Source: Gramella sp. AN32 (GTDB lineage Bacteria; Bacteroidota; Bacteroidia; Flavobacteriales; Flavobacteriaceae). From it: DNA of 64,000 nucleotides. This document shows positions 26,018 to 35,941 of the stretch, one piece after another. The DNA lies in assembly GCF_023718305.1 (NCBI RefSeq), contig NZ_QEYO01000001.1, forward strand, positions 124,001 to 188,000. The letters run 5' to 3'. The notes under the pieces were generated by a model. That model saw only the letters and a program-made list of their open reading frames with translations. It ran no database searches and was not told the origin of the DNA. Each line of letters begins with the position of its first letter. The stretch's first letter is position 1. Made by a program: the position numbers and the translations under genes.

Positions 26018-26632
26018 TTATTTAATTTTAATTGAAAACATTTTATTACCTTCAAGATAACCTATAAGGACATCATCCGGAGCAACTTTTCCAACTCCTG
26101 CAGGTGTTCCCGTAAAAATTATATCACCAATCTTTAAGGTAAAATAAGTCGAAATATAGGCAATTAATTCATCAATTTTCCACAACATTTTTCGTGTATC
26201 GCCTTTTTGAACCATCATTTCGTTCTTATGAAGTTCAAAATTTAAATGGTCTATATTTTCAAATGTAGATTTTTTAAGCCATTTTTCGCCTATCACTGTC
26301 GCTCCATCAAAACCCTTTGCTTTTTCCCAGGGCAGGCCTTTTTCCTTTAATTGCTCCTGAAGGTCCCTCGCGGTAAAATCCAGTCCCAAACCAATTTCAT
26401 CATAATATTTATGGGCAAATTTTTGCTGAATATGTTTTCCAATCTTATTGATCTTTATCAAAACTTCAGCTTCATAATGTATATCATCAGAAAAATCTGG
26501 AATGAAAAAAGGCTGTTTTTTCAGTAAGACCGAAGTATCCGGCTTCATAAAAAGAATTGGATCTTTAGGTTTCTCGTTCTGTAATTCCTCGATATGTTCC
26601 GTATAGTTACGGCCAACGCAAATTATTTTCAT
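26018..26632 (-). CDS. Fumarylacetoacetate hydrolase (FAH) family protein
   Basis: The 204-residue protein is a short FAH-fold enzyme, similar in size to human FAHD1-type acylpyruvases/oxaloacetate decarboxylases. Visible metal-site and core elements are CVGRNY at the start, IHYEAEVLIKINKIGKHI (the metal-binding Glu pair), GLDFTARDLQ, WEKAKGFDGATVIGEKW, and IGDIIFTGTPAGVGKV. The most likely role is C-C bond hydrolysis or decarboxylation of a small keto acid; the substrate is unknown. It is distinct from the true fumarylacetoacetase at 39931. A small exported ORF ends 2 bases before its start. Confidence 0.92.
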   Translation of the reverse strand: MKIICVGRNYTEHIEELQNEKPKDPILFMKPDTSVLLKKQPFFIPDFSDDIHYEAEVLIKINKIGKHIQQKFAHKYYDEIGLGLDFTARDLQEQLKEKGLPWEKAKGFDGATVIGEKWLKKSTFENIDHLNFELHKNEMMVQKGDTRKMLWKIDELIAYISTYFTLKIGDIIFTGTPAGVGKVAPDDVLIGYLEGNKMFSIKIK

Positions 26633-26634
26633 AA

Positions 26635-26805
26635 CTAATCTGTCAATTTAATTTTAAAAACCGGGACCACATAACCCCTTCCGGAAACCTCTTCAGAAAA
26701 CTCCCAGTTATCCACAGGAAGCCAGCCTGTTAACGGATAATAAAAAATGAACCCTAAGCTTAGTGTCTGGGCGAACATACCAATATTCAGAAACAGGAAA
26801 AGCAA
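26635..26805 (-). CDS. Possible small exported protein, 56 residues, TTG start
   Basis: The minus strand between the exonuclease stop (26816) and the FAH-family start (26632) contains an open frame with no ATG at its head. From the TTG at 26805 it reads a very hydrophobic stretch LLFLFLNIGMFAQ, which looks like a signal peptide with an AQ cleavage site, then TLSLGFIFYYPLTGWLPV, DNWEFSEEVSGRGYVV and PVFKIKLTD, stop. It fills the gap exactly, with 10 bases on one side and 2 on the other. It may be a real miniprotein or the remnant of a longer gene. I do not recognise it. Confidence 0.4.
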   Translation of the reverse strand: MLFLFLNIGMFAQTLSLGFIFYYPLTGWLPVDNWEFSEEVSGRGYVVPVFKIKLTD

Positions 26806-26815
26806 CAGAATTCAA

Positions 26816-27592
26816 TCAGGAAAGTTTGTTATTGAGTTTTTTCAGCTTAATGGCCGTTAAGACTTTTTTGGTATATAAAGGAAAATCGGCATTTTGGATC
26901 CAGCCGAAATATCCCGGTTCATCTTCCAGGACCTGCTCCACGAGTTTACCTTTATATTTTCCGAAAGCGAAAACCTCGTTCCCTTTTTTATCATAGGAGA
27001 TAAATCCGGCAAAATCGGCAAAACGTTTGCGGGCGCTATAATCTGCCAGCCATTTCATCTCATTTTGAAGATCGTCATATTTATCCAGCTGTGATTTTAA
27101 AACTTCGTAAGTTGCCTCGGTATCGGCTTCAGCGGTGTGTGCGCCTTCAAGGTCTTTCCCACAGTAAAACTGATAGGCAGCAGAAAGGGTGCGTTGTTCT
27201 TTTTTATGAAAAATCGTTTGTACATCTACGGCCACTACATTTTTCATTTCAAAATCGATACCGGCGCGCAACAGTTCTTCTGCCAGTAAAGGGATATCGA
27301 ACCTATTGGAATTATAACCACCAAGGTCACAGCCTTTGATCAAATCATGAACTTTTGAAGCCAGCTGATTAAAAGTGGGTTCATTGGCCACCATCTCATC
27401 AGTGATTTTGTGAATTGCCACTACTTCTTTGGGGATGGGCATTTCAGGATTTACCAGCCAGCGATAACTTTCTTTATTTCCATTAGGATAAACCTTTAAA
27501 ACCGCAATTTCAACGATGCGGTCTTTTGAAATATTGGTACCTGTAGTTTCAAGATCGAAAAAGCAGATGGGTTTGATAAGCTTAAGCTCCAT
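26816..27592 (-). CDS. 3'-5' exonuclease, DnaQ/DEDDh type
   Basis: The 258-residue protein is a DEDDh exonuclease related to the DNA polymerase III epsilon subunit. Exo I is FFDLETTGT (Asp13, Glu15), Exo II lies in GYNSNRFDIPLLAEEL, and Exo III is HTAEADTEAT with the catalytic His and Asp. After the nuclease domain (about 1-175) comes a small C-terminal domain with FAFGKYKGKLVEQVLEDEPGYFGWIQNADFP, a motif seen in a family of bacterial DnaQ-like proteins. It may act in proofreading, repair or RNA trimming. An exact -7 box lies at 27609-27616. Confidence 0.93.
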   Translation of the reverse strand: MELKLIKPICFFDLETTGTNISKDRIVEIAVLKVYPNGNKESYRWLVNPEMPIPKEVVAIHKITDEMVANEPTFNQLASKVHDLIKGCDLGGYNSNRFDIPLLAEELLRAGIDFEMKNVVAVDVQTIFHKKEQRTLSAAYQFYCGKDLEGAHTAEADTEATYEVLKSQLDKYDDLQNEMKWLADYSARKRFADFAGFISYDKKGNEVFAFGKYKGKLVEQVLEDEPGYFGWIQNADFPLYTKKVLTAIKLKKLNNKLS

Positions 27593-27608
27593 TTTAATTG
27601 ATTTTATA

Positions 27609-27616
27609 CAAAGTTA
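27609..27616 (-). promoter_or_regulatory. -7 box (TAACTTTG) of the exonuclease gene
   Basis: This exact TAnnTTTG on the minus strand ends 16 bases before the ATG at 27592. The exonuclease, small ORF, FAH, Hpt and cinA genes downstream could share this promoter. Confidence 0.55.
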
Positions 27617-27682
27617 CTATAATTTGAAACTTTGGATATTTTTGGAAGCATCGCTTTTAAAATAATTCTCCGGAAAAAGAAA

Positions 27683-27708
27683 AAAGCCACTAAAAAGTGA
27701 CTTTTTCT
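27683..27708 (-). terminator. Terminator of the E2 acyltransferase gene
   Basis: The hairpin aaaagccact / agtgactttt with one G·U pair lies 16 bases past the E2 stop and is flanked by A and T runs, so it can act in both directions. Confidence 0.7.
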
Positions 27709-27723
27709 TATTTATACGGAAAT

Positions 27724-29067
27724 TTAAATTTCCCGGTCTTTATCAAATCCTTCAAGATATTGTGCGACCCGCTGAACAAACTGTCCGCCCATTGCGCCGT
27801 TTACCACACGATGATCATAACTATGCGACAGGATCATTTTATATCTAATCCCTATAAAATCACCTTCCGGGGTTTCAATTACGGCCGGCATTTTTCTAAT
27901 CGCTCCCAGTGCTAAAATTGCCACCTGCGGCTGATTGATAATGGGAGTTCCCATAATACTTCCAAAAGTTCCCACATTGGTTACGGTATAAGTCCCACCC
28001 TGGATTTCATCTGGTTTTAATTTATTCATTCTGGAACGGCTGGCAAGATCATTTACCGCTTTTGCCATCCCCACAAGATTTAACCTGTCGGCATTTTTGA
28101 TAACCGGCACAATTAAATTACCATCGGGCAAAGCCGCAGCCATCCCGATATTAATATCTTTCTTTTTAATGACTTTAGTACCTTCGGGATTTACGGAAAT
28201 GTTGATCAAGGGGAAATCCCGTATCGCCTTAGCGATCGCTTCCATAAAGATTGGCGTAAAGGTTAATTTCTCTCCTTCCCTCTTCTGAAATTCATTCTTA
28301 TGTTTATTTCTCCAATTCCAGACATTGGTTACATCAACTTCTATAAAAGACTGAACATGTGCTGAAGTCTTAATACTTTCCTGCATGTGATGGGCGATCA
28401 TTTTGCCCATTCTGCTCATTTCAATAATCTGGTCTTCTCCTGAAATAATAATTTCTTCCTGCTTCGCCACCGTTTTCTCCAATCTTTTCGTATCGATTGA
28501 TTCGCCATTAGCTTGAGAAGATGTCGCTACAGACTTTGGTTCAGTTCCTTTATTCTTTATATAATCAAAAATATCATTTTTGGTCACCCGCCCATCCTTA
28601 CCAGATCCCTGAATCTTTTCAAGCTGTTCAATACTGATCCCTTCTTCTTTAGCAATATTTTTTACTAAAGGTGAATAGAATTTATCTGATTCGGAAAAGT
28701 CAGATTTTGAAGGCGCAGCGGTATGGGTTTTTGCATTTTCTACTGAAGATGCTACTTCAGCTACAGCCTCATCATTCTGTTCATCTGAAGAATCTTCAAA
28801 ATCATCATTATCCTCCGGCGCATCTCCTTCAATTTCAATAATGGCAATGGTATCACCAACTTTTACCACATCGTTAGCTTCAAAGAGTTTTTCTATGAGC
28901 TTTCCATCAACTTCACTGGGCACTTCACTATCTACCTTATCTGTAGCGATCTCAAGAACAGGTTCGTCCATTTCTATAGTATCCCCAACTTCTTTTAACC
29001 AGTTTGTAATGGTAGCTTCAGCTACACTTTCACCCATTTTGGGTAATTTCAATTCAAATTTTGCCAT
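27724..29067 (-). CDS. Dihydrolipoamide acyltransferase (E2) of a 2-oxoacid dehydrogenase complex
   Basis: The 447-residue protein has one lipoyl domain (Lys44 in EIATDKVDSE is the lipoylation site), an acidic/Ala linker, a peripheral-subunit-binding domain (about 130-168, FYSPLVKNIAKEEGISIEQLEKIQGSGKDGRVTKNDI), and the catalytic domain with HSYDHRVVNGAMGG (active-site His419). The overall pattern and GESVAEATITNWLKEVGD start resemble branched-chain 2-oxoacid E2 (BkdB-like) more than pyruvate E2, but E1 and E3 genes are not in the window, so the substrate is uncertain. It is followed by a terminator and behaves as a single-gene unit. Confidence 0.94.
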   Translation of the reverse strand: MAKFELKLPKMGESVAEATITNWLKEVGDTIEMDEPVLEIATDKVDSEVPSEVDGKLIEKLFEANDVVKVGDTIAIIEIEGDAPEDNDDFEDSSDEQNDEAVAEVASSVENAKTHTAAPSKSDFSESDKFYSPLVKNIAKEEGISIEQLEKIQGSGKDGRVTKNDIFDYIKNKGTEPKSVATSSQANGESIDTKRLEKTVAKQEEIIISGEDQIIEMSRMGKMIAHHMQESIKTSAHVQSFIEVDVTNVWNWRNKHKNEFQKREGEKLTFTPIFMEAIAKAIRDFPLINISVNPEGTKVIKKKDINIGMAAALPDGNLIVPVIKNADRLNLVGMAKAVNDLASRSRMNKLKPDEIQGGTYTVTNVGTFGSIMGTPIINQPQVAILALGAIRKMPAVIETPEGDFIGIRYKMILSHSYDHRVVNGAMGGQFVQRVAQYLEGFDKDREI

Positions 29068-29274
29068 ATTGTTAAATCAAGATTGATTTTAAGCTCTCCA
29101 ATTGCGAATTTAATGAAATAAAGAATTTTAAAATATTAAAAATTCAATAAATTTAATTTTTAATGATAATCTTTCATTAAGAATCCCTTACGAATTCTCC
29201 TAAAATTACGATTTCAAAAGTCCATATTAAAATGTTTTTAGGAATTTCCAGAATCTAAAAAATTTAAAAAGCAG

Positions 29275-29892
29275 CTAATTCTTTAGTGAATTTTCAAATG
29301 GAATGCGGTTGGTAATACTTCTACCCAGCGTGATCTCATCAGCATATTCCAGTTCATCACCCACCGAAATTCCGCGGGCAATGGTCGATGTTTTCACTTC
29401 CAATCTTTCTATTTGTTTGAAAATATAAAAATTGGTCGTGTCACCTTCCAGCGTACTACTTAAAGCAAAAATGAGCTCCTCCACTTTCCCTGCCTGCACC
29501 TTATCGATAAGTGGCTTTATGGTTAATTGCGAAGGCCCAATGCCATCCATGGGACTAATTTTTCCACCCAAAACGTGATACAATCCTCTATACTGATTGG
29601 TGTTTTCTATAGCCATCACGTCGCGAATATCCTCTACCACGCATACAATTTCTGAATTTCGGGAAGTGTTCGCGCAAATCTCGCAAAGCTGTGTATCACT
29701 TATATTGAAACAATTTTCACAGAGTTTGATGTTTTTTCGCAAATTCAGCAGGGCTTCTGAAAGTTGGACAGTCTGGCTTTCCGGTTGTTTCAGAAGATGG
29801 AGTACCAATCTTAAAGCAGTTCTTTTCCCAATCCCTGGCAATTGAGAAACCTCATCTACTGCCTGCTCCAATAATTTTGAAGAAAAATCCAT
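29275..29892 (-). CDS. recR: Recombination protein RecR
   Basis: RecR works with RecF and RecO to load RecA at gaps. The 205-residue protein has the N-terminal HhH region ([18 protein letters not shown]), the C4 zinc finger Cys58, Cys61, Cys70, Cys73 ([16 protein letters not shown]), and the Toprim domain with [37 protein letters not shown]. The length is normal. The gene is divergent from the sodium:solute symporter and is separated from the downstream E2 gene by a 207-base AT-rich spacer with no visible gene. Confidence 0.98.
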   Translation of the reverse strand: MDFSSKLLEQAVDEVSQLPGIGKRTALRLVLHLLKQPESQTVQLSEALLNLRKNIKLCENCFNISDTQLCEICANTSRNSEIVCVVEDIRDVMAIENTNQYRGLYHVLGGKISPMDGIGPSQLTIKPLIDKVQAGKVEELIFALSSTLEGDTTNFYIFKQIERLEVKTSTIARGISVGDELEYADEITLGRSITNRIPFENSLKN

Positions 29893-29969
29893 ACGCGAAT
29901 TTATGATTTTTTTGACTCATGAATTTACTTTGTACATAATTTGTAAATTGCCCACTCTAACTTTTTTGC

Positions 29970-31415
29970 ATGCAGCCGTATCAAGTATTAATCCTTATCG
30001 CCCTCTATTTTATTGTCTTAATTACTATCTCATTTTTCACAGGTAGGGGAGGAAGTAATGCTGAATTCTTCAAGGCGAATAAACAGGCTCCATGGTACCT
30101 GGTTGCATTTGGAATGATTGGCGCTACTTTAAGCGGCGTTACCTTTATTTCGATTCCCGGCACGGTGGAAGCAGATTCGTTTAGTTACTTCCAGGTAGTC
30201 CTTGGTTATACTGTGGGTTACGCTGTCATTGGCCAGGTGCTTCTTCCGCTCTATTATAAGATGAACCTTACCTCGATTTATACCTATCTGGAAAGTAGGT
30301 TTGGGAATGCTTCTTATAAAACCGGGGCTTCATTTTTCCTTTTATCAAGGGTTGTTGGGGCGAGTTTTAGGTTATTCCTTGTAGCGAATGTTTTGCAATT
30401 AATCGTGTTCGATGCGATGGGTGTACCCTATTATGTAACTGTTACTCTTACTATATTACTTATTTGGCTATACACTTTTAGGAGCGGAATTAAAACAATT
30501 ATATGGACAGATACCCTGCAAACGCTGTTTATGTTAATGGCTCTGGGAATTTCCATTTATTTTATTTCTGAAAACCTGGGGATCACCCTGGGAAGTTTCT
30601 TCAATTACCTAAGCGAAAGCGAGCATTCCAAAATCTTTTTCTTTGACGACTGGAAAAGTAAGGATCATTTCGTGAAACAATTCTTATCGGGTGCATTTAT
30701 AGCCATTGTGATGACCGGGCTGGATCAGGATATGATGCAAAAAAACCTAACCTGCCGCTCGTTAAAAGATGCCCAGAAGAACATGCTTTGGTTTACCATT
30801 GTGCTTGTTTTTGCCAATTTTCTCTTCCTGGCACTAGGTTTATTACTTACAGATTATGCTGAAATTAATGGGGTTATCGAGAAGAAAGATGACCTTTTTC
30901 CTGCTATCGCCGCGAGCGGGGAACTAGGACTGGCGGTGGCTATATTTTTTATCCTGGGACTTATTGCCGCGGCTTATTCCAGTGCAGATAGTGCTCTTAC
31001 TGCCTTAACAACTTCCTTTAGTATCGATATTTTGGATATTGAAAAAAAGTATGATGAGAAAAAACAAATTAGAGTCAGAAAACAAATTCATATTGCTATT
31101 TCACTTTTATTAATCATCGTGATGCTCATCTTCAAATATGCCATTGCCGATAAAAGTGTGATCAATAAATTATTCCAGTTTGCCGGTTATACGTATGGTC
31201 CATTGTTAGGCCTGTATAGTTTTGGGTTGTTCACAAAACTGCAGGTAAAAGACAAACTTGTGCCACTGGTTGCCATCGCTGCCCCAGTTTTATCTTATTT
31301 TATAAGCATGCACAGCCTGGCCTGGTTTGGCTTTGAATTTGGTTTCTTTATTTTAATTCTGAATGGTTTTCTAACCTTTCTGGGATTAGTATTGATTACA
31401 AGAAAGCATCACTAA
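29970..31415 (+). CDS. Sodium:solute symporter family protein
   Basis: This 481-residue integral membrane protein of the SSSF family has about 13 membrane segments. The first transmembrane stretch and the sodium-site region EFFKANKQAPWYLVAFGMIGATLSGVTFISIPGTV are typical, as is GLDQDMMQKNLTCRSLKDAQKNM between helices and AAYSSADSALTALTTSFSIDI (the sodium-binding TM8 region). The substrate cannot be read from sequence; relatives carry sugars, proline, pantothenate or sialic acid. Its 3' end overlaps the convergent CoA-binding gene by 30 bases. Confidence 0.94.
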   Translation: MQPYQVLILIALYFIVLITISFFTGRGGSNAEFFKANKQAPWYLVAFGMIGATLSGVTFISIPGTVEADSFSYFQVVLGYTVGYAVIGQVLLPLYYKMNLTSIYTYLESRFGNASYKTGASFFLLSRVVGASFRLFLVANVLQLIVFDAMGVPYYVTVTLTILLIWLYTFRSGIKTIIWTDTLQTLFMLMALGISIYFISENLGITLGSFFNYLSESEHSKIFFFDDWKSKDHFVKQFLSGAFIAIVMTGLDQDMMQKNLTCRSLKDAQKNMLWFTIVLVFANFLFLALGLLLTDYAEINGVIEKKDDLFPAIAASGELGLAVAIFFILGLIAAAYSSADSALTALTTSFSIDILDIEKKYDEKKQIRVRKQIHIAISLLLIIVMLIFKYAIADKSVINKLFQFAGYTYGPLLGLYSFGLFTKLQVKDKLVPLVAIAAPVLSYFISMHSLAWFGFEFGFFILILNGFLTFLGLVLITRKHH

Positions 31416-31748
31416 TGTACAGGCATTTTCGAATTTGATGTTGTTTTTCCGCAGCAAATTATAAAGCTCAGGATTTTCAGTTCCCGGGTTAAAAATGATC
31501 CTTTTTGGATTTAAGGAAAGGATGTAATCATAATATTCGGTTTGCCTCTTTGCATTGAGATATAGCGTAATTGTATGAACATCTTTAAAATCAATCTGTT
31601 CATTTTCAATAGCTACATCAAAAATTTCTCCTTTTCTTAAACCAACTGCCACAACGGGCTGGTTGTACCGCGTAAGCCTTTCAATGGCCAGGTAGGAATA
31701 CCTTGCAGGATTTAGGGAAGCCCCTAAAACAAGTGTTTTCTTTTTCAT
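31386..31748 (-). CDS. CoA-binding domain protein (YccU-like)
   Basis: The 120-residue protein is a single CoA-binding Rossmann domain of the YccU/succinyl-CoA-ligase type: KTLVLGASLNPARYSYLAIERLTRYNQPVVAVGLRKGEI gives the GASxxPxRYSY nucleotide loop, and RIIFNPGTENPELYNLLRKN the conserved NPG(T/A)EN segment. It should be cytosolic. Its function is unknown beyond CoA binding. It overlaps the 3' end of the symporter gene on the other strand. Confidence 0.9.
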   Translation of the reverse strand: MKKKTLVLGASLNPARYSYLAIERLTRYNQPVVAVGLRKGEIFDVAIENEQIDFKDVHTITLYLNAKRQTEYYDYILSLNPKRIIFNPGTENPELYNLLRKNNIKFENACTLVMLSCNQY

Positions 31749-31835
31749 TATATAAATGTAAATAAAAAAAAGTGTAACAATTCTGCCAACTTCAGGTCTT
31801 TAAATTGAGTTCCGGAACTTACAGTATTGTGCCGT

Positions 31836-31843
31836 TAGCTTTG
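31836..31843 (+). promoter_or_regulatory. -7 box (TAGCTTTG) of a candidate small RNA
   Basis: This exact TAnnTTTG on the plus strand has no protein-coding frame behind it. A strong terminator follows 35 bases downstream, so the two delimit a short transcript. Confidence 0.5.
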
Positions 31844-31849
31844 ATGGTT

Positions 31850-31910
31850 AGTGTTAACTGGGATAATACTGTTATTGCCTGCATTTCCTCACCGGGATGC
31901 AGGTTTTTTT
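31850..31910 (+). ncRNA. Candidate small RNA, about 60 nt
   Basis: The 248-base gap between two minus-strand genes contains an exact -7 promoter box (31836-31843) and, on the same strand, a textbook Rho-independent terminator (31878-31910): 7-bp stem cctgcat/atgcagg, extendable inward by wobble pairs, followed by seven T. The intervening sequence (31850-31877) can form a small gtta/taac stem and has no ORF. No plus-strand gene lies close enough upstream to own the terminator. The identity is unknown; I cannot match it to a named RNA from memory. Ends are estimates. Confidence 0.5.
31878..31910 (+). terminator. Rho-independent terminator of the candidate small RNA
   Basis: The stem cctgcat (31878-31884) pairs with atgcagg (31897-31903) and is followed by seven T. 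Orientation is plus, opposite to both flanking genes. Confidence 0.8.
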
Positions 31911-31950
31911 GAATTGAAATAAATACTGGCTGCTGGAAGGTTTTCTATAA

Positions 31951-31980
31951 AAAAAGCCTGAAGTCAACTTCAGGCTTTTA
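31951..31980. terminator. Bidirectional terminator of the ABC-F gene
   Basis: A perfect hairpin aaaagcctgaagt / acttcaggctttt lies 16 bases past the ABC-F stop, with A and T runs on the two sides. It could also stop readthrough of the candidate small RNA. Confidence 0.85.
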
Positions 31981-31996
31981 TATCAGAATAAAACAA

Positions 31997-33724
<1,728 letters not shown>

Positions 33725-33731
33725 CTACCAA

Positions 33732-33739
33732 TATATTTG
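33732..33739 (+). promoter_or_regulatory. -7 box (TATATTTG) of the thioredoxin-fold lipoprotein gene
   Basis: This exact TAnnTTTG on the plus strand lies 47 bases before the ATG at 33787, in the divergent spacer with the ABC-F gene. Confidence 0.45.
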
Positions 33740-33786
33740 GCATAATTCGAAGTCTATTCCGACAGGCTTCGGTCCCAATACATTTT

Positions 33787-35214
33787 ATGATCTATCGATT
33801 TCTCACATTTCTGGGTATATTTCTCCTAATTTGTGGATGCAATCATTCAAATTCCAATGATGATTCCATCTACATAGGTGGGCAAATTCAAAATCCTGAA
33901 ACCGATTATATCGTATTAAGTCGTTCGAATAAGTCTTTTGATACTTTATATTTAAACCGCAGAAATCAATTCGGCAAACGTTACGACACCCTTTCTGAAG
34001 GTATTTATGCATTTAAACATATGCCTGAAAGTCAGATCATGTACCTTGAACCAGGCGATAGTGTCCTTATTTATGTTAATACGATCGATTTCGACAACAC
34101 CTTAAACTTTAGTGGAAAAGGTTCAGAAAAAAGCAGTTTTTTACTGGATATGTTTTTGAAGAATCAGAAGGATAATAATCTTATTCTTAAATATTATAAA
34201 ATCCCCCCAGAAGACTTCGCTGTTATAACCGATTCTATTAAAGAAAAAAGAATTAAAGACTTAGAAGAACTAAGTGATCGTGCAGACTTTTCAGAAGAAT
34301 TTTTTGAGATTGCAAGATCAACCATTGACTATGAATATTATGACCTGAGAGAGCGCTATAGCCTTTTGATCCATAAATATTATAAAAGACTGGCTGATGA
34401 TTTTCCTGATTCCTTCTTTAAATATAGAGAAGATATCAATTTCAGTGATTCCAAATTGGAAGATTACTACGTTTATACGAATCTTATCGATGATTATCTG
34501 AAGAATAAATCGATCCAGCGTTGTACGAAAGATGAAAACGATCATCCCGATTGTTTTAATTTGAACAGTTTCAAGAATATGGCCAGGAGAATGGAATTAA
34601 TAGATTCCATCTCTACCCTACGCACATTAAAAAATGAGTTTATAGACCGGCTTGCCCAACAAAGTATTACCAAAGCTGAAAATGATAACCGTATAGACTC
34701 CATTCTTCAATTATTAAAAAGGATAGAATATTCTAAATATCAGGAGGCGGTAGATCTGGCTGATATGCAAAAGAGCTATTTTAAAGGTTCAAGTCTAAGC
34801 GAAATCAAGATAACTAATGCTCAGGGGGAATTAACAAGTTGGGGGGAAGTGATAAACAAACCTACCGTAAATTATGCGTGGTCTTTATATTCGCCTGCCC
34901 ACCATCGCTGGCAACATAAAATTATTCGAGATCTAAGGATCAAATATCCGGAGATTGAATTTAATGGTATCAATCTGGATATGGGAGAGCGGGAAGAATG
35001 GTTAAGGACTTTAGAAACTTTCGACTATGATAAGGCATCGGAATACCAGATTTCTAACCGCTTAAATAGCAAAGTATCTTATAAAAAATACCTCAATAAA
35101 GTTCTTCTGGTGAATCCTGACGGAACTATTGCCGTTGGAGACACACAGTTTGGAACTCCGGAGTTCGAGATTGAACTTCAAAAATTTATTAAAGAACAAA
35201 AAAGCCACATGTAA
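33787..35214 (+). CDS. Lipoprotein with degenerate thioredoxin-like C-terminal domain
   Basis: The 475-residue product has a lipoprotein signal (FLLICGCNHS, Cys18). An N-terminal beta region (about 28-115, IYIGGQIQNPETDYIVLSRSNKSFDTLYLN) resembles the DUF4369-type domain found in front of TlpA-like thioredoxins. A helical middle follows (about 120-325). The C-terminal 150 residues look like a thioredoxin fold (ITNAQGELTSWGEVINKPTVNYAWSLYSPAHHRW ... VLLVNPDGTIAV), but the position of the CxxC motif reads SPAHH, with no cysteine. Disulfide chemistry is therefore unlikely. Function unknown. Its stop codon is embedded in its own terminator. Confidence 0.72.
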   Translation: MIYRFLTFLGIFLLICGCNHSNSNDDSIYIGGQIQNPETDYIVLSRSNKSFDTLYLNRRNQFGKRYDTLSEGIYAFKHMPESQIMYLEPGDSVLIYVNTIDFDNTLNFSGKGSEKSSFLLDMFLKNQKDNNLILKYYKIPPEDFAVITDSIKEKRIKDLEELSDRADFSEEFFEIARSTIDYEYYDLRERYSLLIHKYYKRLADDFPDSFFKYREDINFSDSKLEDYYVYTNLIDDYLKNKSIQRCTKDENDHPDCFNLNSFKNMARRMELIDSISTLRTLKNEFIDRLAQQSITKAENDNRIDSILQLLKRIEYSKYQEAVDLADMQKSYFKGSSLSEIKITNAQGELTSWGEVINKPTVNYAWSLYSPAHHRWQHKIIRDLRIKYPEIEFNGINLDMGEREEWLRTLETFDYDKASEYQISNRLNSKVSYKKYLNKVLLVNPDGTIAVGDTQFGTPEFEIELQKFIKEQKSHM

Positions 35215-35223
35215 GTGGCTTTT
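35200..35223 (+). terminator. Terminator overlapping a stop codon
   Basis: The stem aaagccac / gtggcttt encloses the TAA of the lipoprotein gene (35212-35214) in its loop and is followed by a T-rich run. Confidence 0.8.
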
Positions 35224-35244
35224 CTTTTCTGAAGTTGATATTTT

Positions 35245-35901
35245 TTATTGATTGCCTTTTTTATAATCTGCCAGGAATTTCTCCAAACCACTATCGGTTA
35301 AAGGGTGATTTAGCAATCCTTCTATAGAAGAAAGCGGCCCGGTCATCACATCTGCACCTAATTTGGCACATTCGATAACATGCATGGTATGTCTTATGGA
35401 AGCGGCCAGGATTTGGGTTTCAAAACCATAATTATCATAGATCAAACGAATATCTGCAATTAGGTTTAAACCATCTGTGGAAATATCATCCAGTCTTCCA
35501 ATAAATGGTGATACATATGTGGCACCTGCCTTAGCTGCCAGTAAGGCTTGACCCGCTGAAAAAACAAGCGTACAATTCGTCTTGATTTCTTTATCACTGA
35601 AATATTTTAAGGCCTTTACCCCTTCCTTGATCATAGGAACTTTCACGATGATTTGCTCGTGTAGTTCAGCAAGCTCTTCACCTTCCCTTACAATACCATC
35701 AAAATCTGTCGCAATAACTTCAGCACTCACATCCCCATCTACCAGTTCACAAATTTTGGTGTAATGCTTAAAAATGTTGTCTTTCCCGGTAATCCCTTCT
35801 TTCGCCATTAGAGAAGGATTTGTGGTAACGCCATCTAATACACCTAAATCCTGGGCTTCTTTAATTTGATCAAGATTTGCGGTATCTATAAAAAATTTCA
35901 T
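35245..35901 (-). CDS. fsa: Fructose-6-phosphate aldolase / small transaldolase
   Basis: The 218-residue protein belongs to the short transaldolase/FSA subfamily (TalC-like). [31 protein letters not shown] is its characteristic start, Lys87 in IIVKVPM is the Schiff-base lysine, and [32 protein letters not shown] and [10 protein letters not shown] complete the barrel. The enzyme reversibly cleaves fructose-6-phosphate to dihydroxyacetone and glyceraldehyde-3-phosphate, or acts as a transaldolase; sequence does not separate these. It is likely co-oriented with the SDR gene 40 bases upstream. Confidence 0.95.
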   Translation of the reverse strand: MKFFIDTANLDQIKEAQDLGVLDGVTTNPSLMAKEGITGKDNIFKHYTKICELVDGDVSAEVIATDFDGIVREGEELAELHEQIIVKVPMIKEGVKALKYFSDKEIKTNCTLVFSAGQALLAAKAGATYVSPFIGRLDDISTDGLNLIADIRLIYDNYGFETQILAASIRHTMHVIECAKLGADVMTGPLSSIEGLLNHPLTDSGLEKFLADYKKGNQ

Positions 35902-35941
35902 AATAAGTTTATTTTAAGTTTTTATTTCGTAAAATTCAAAA

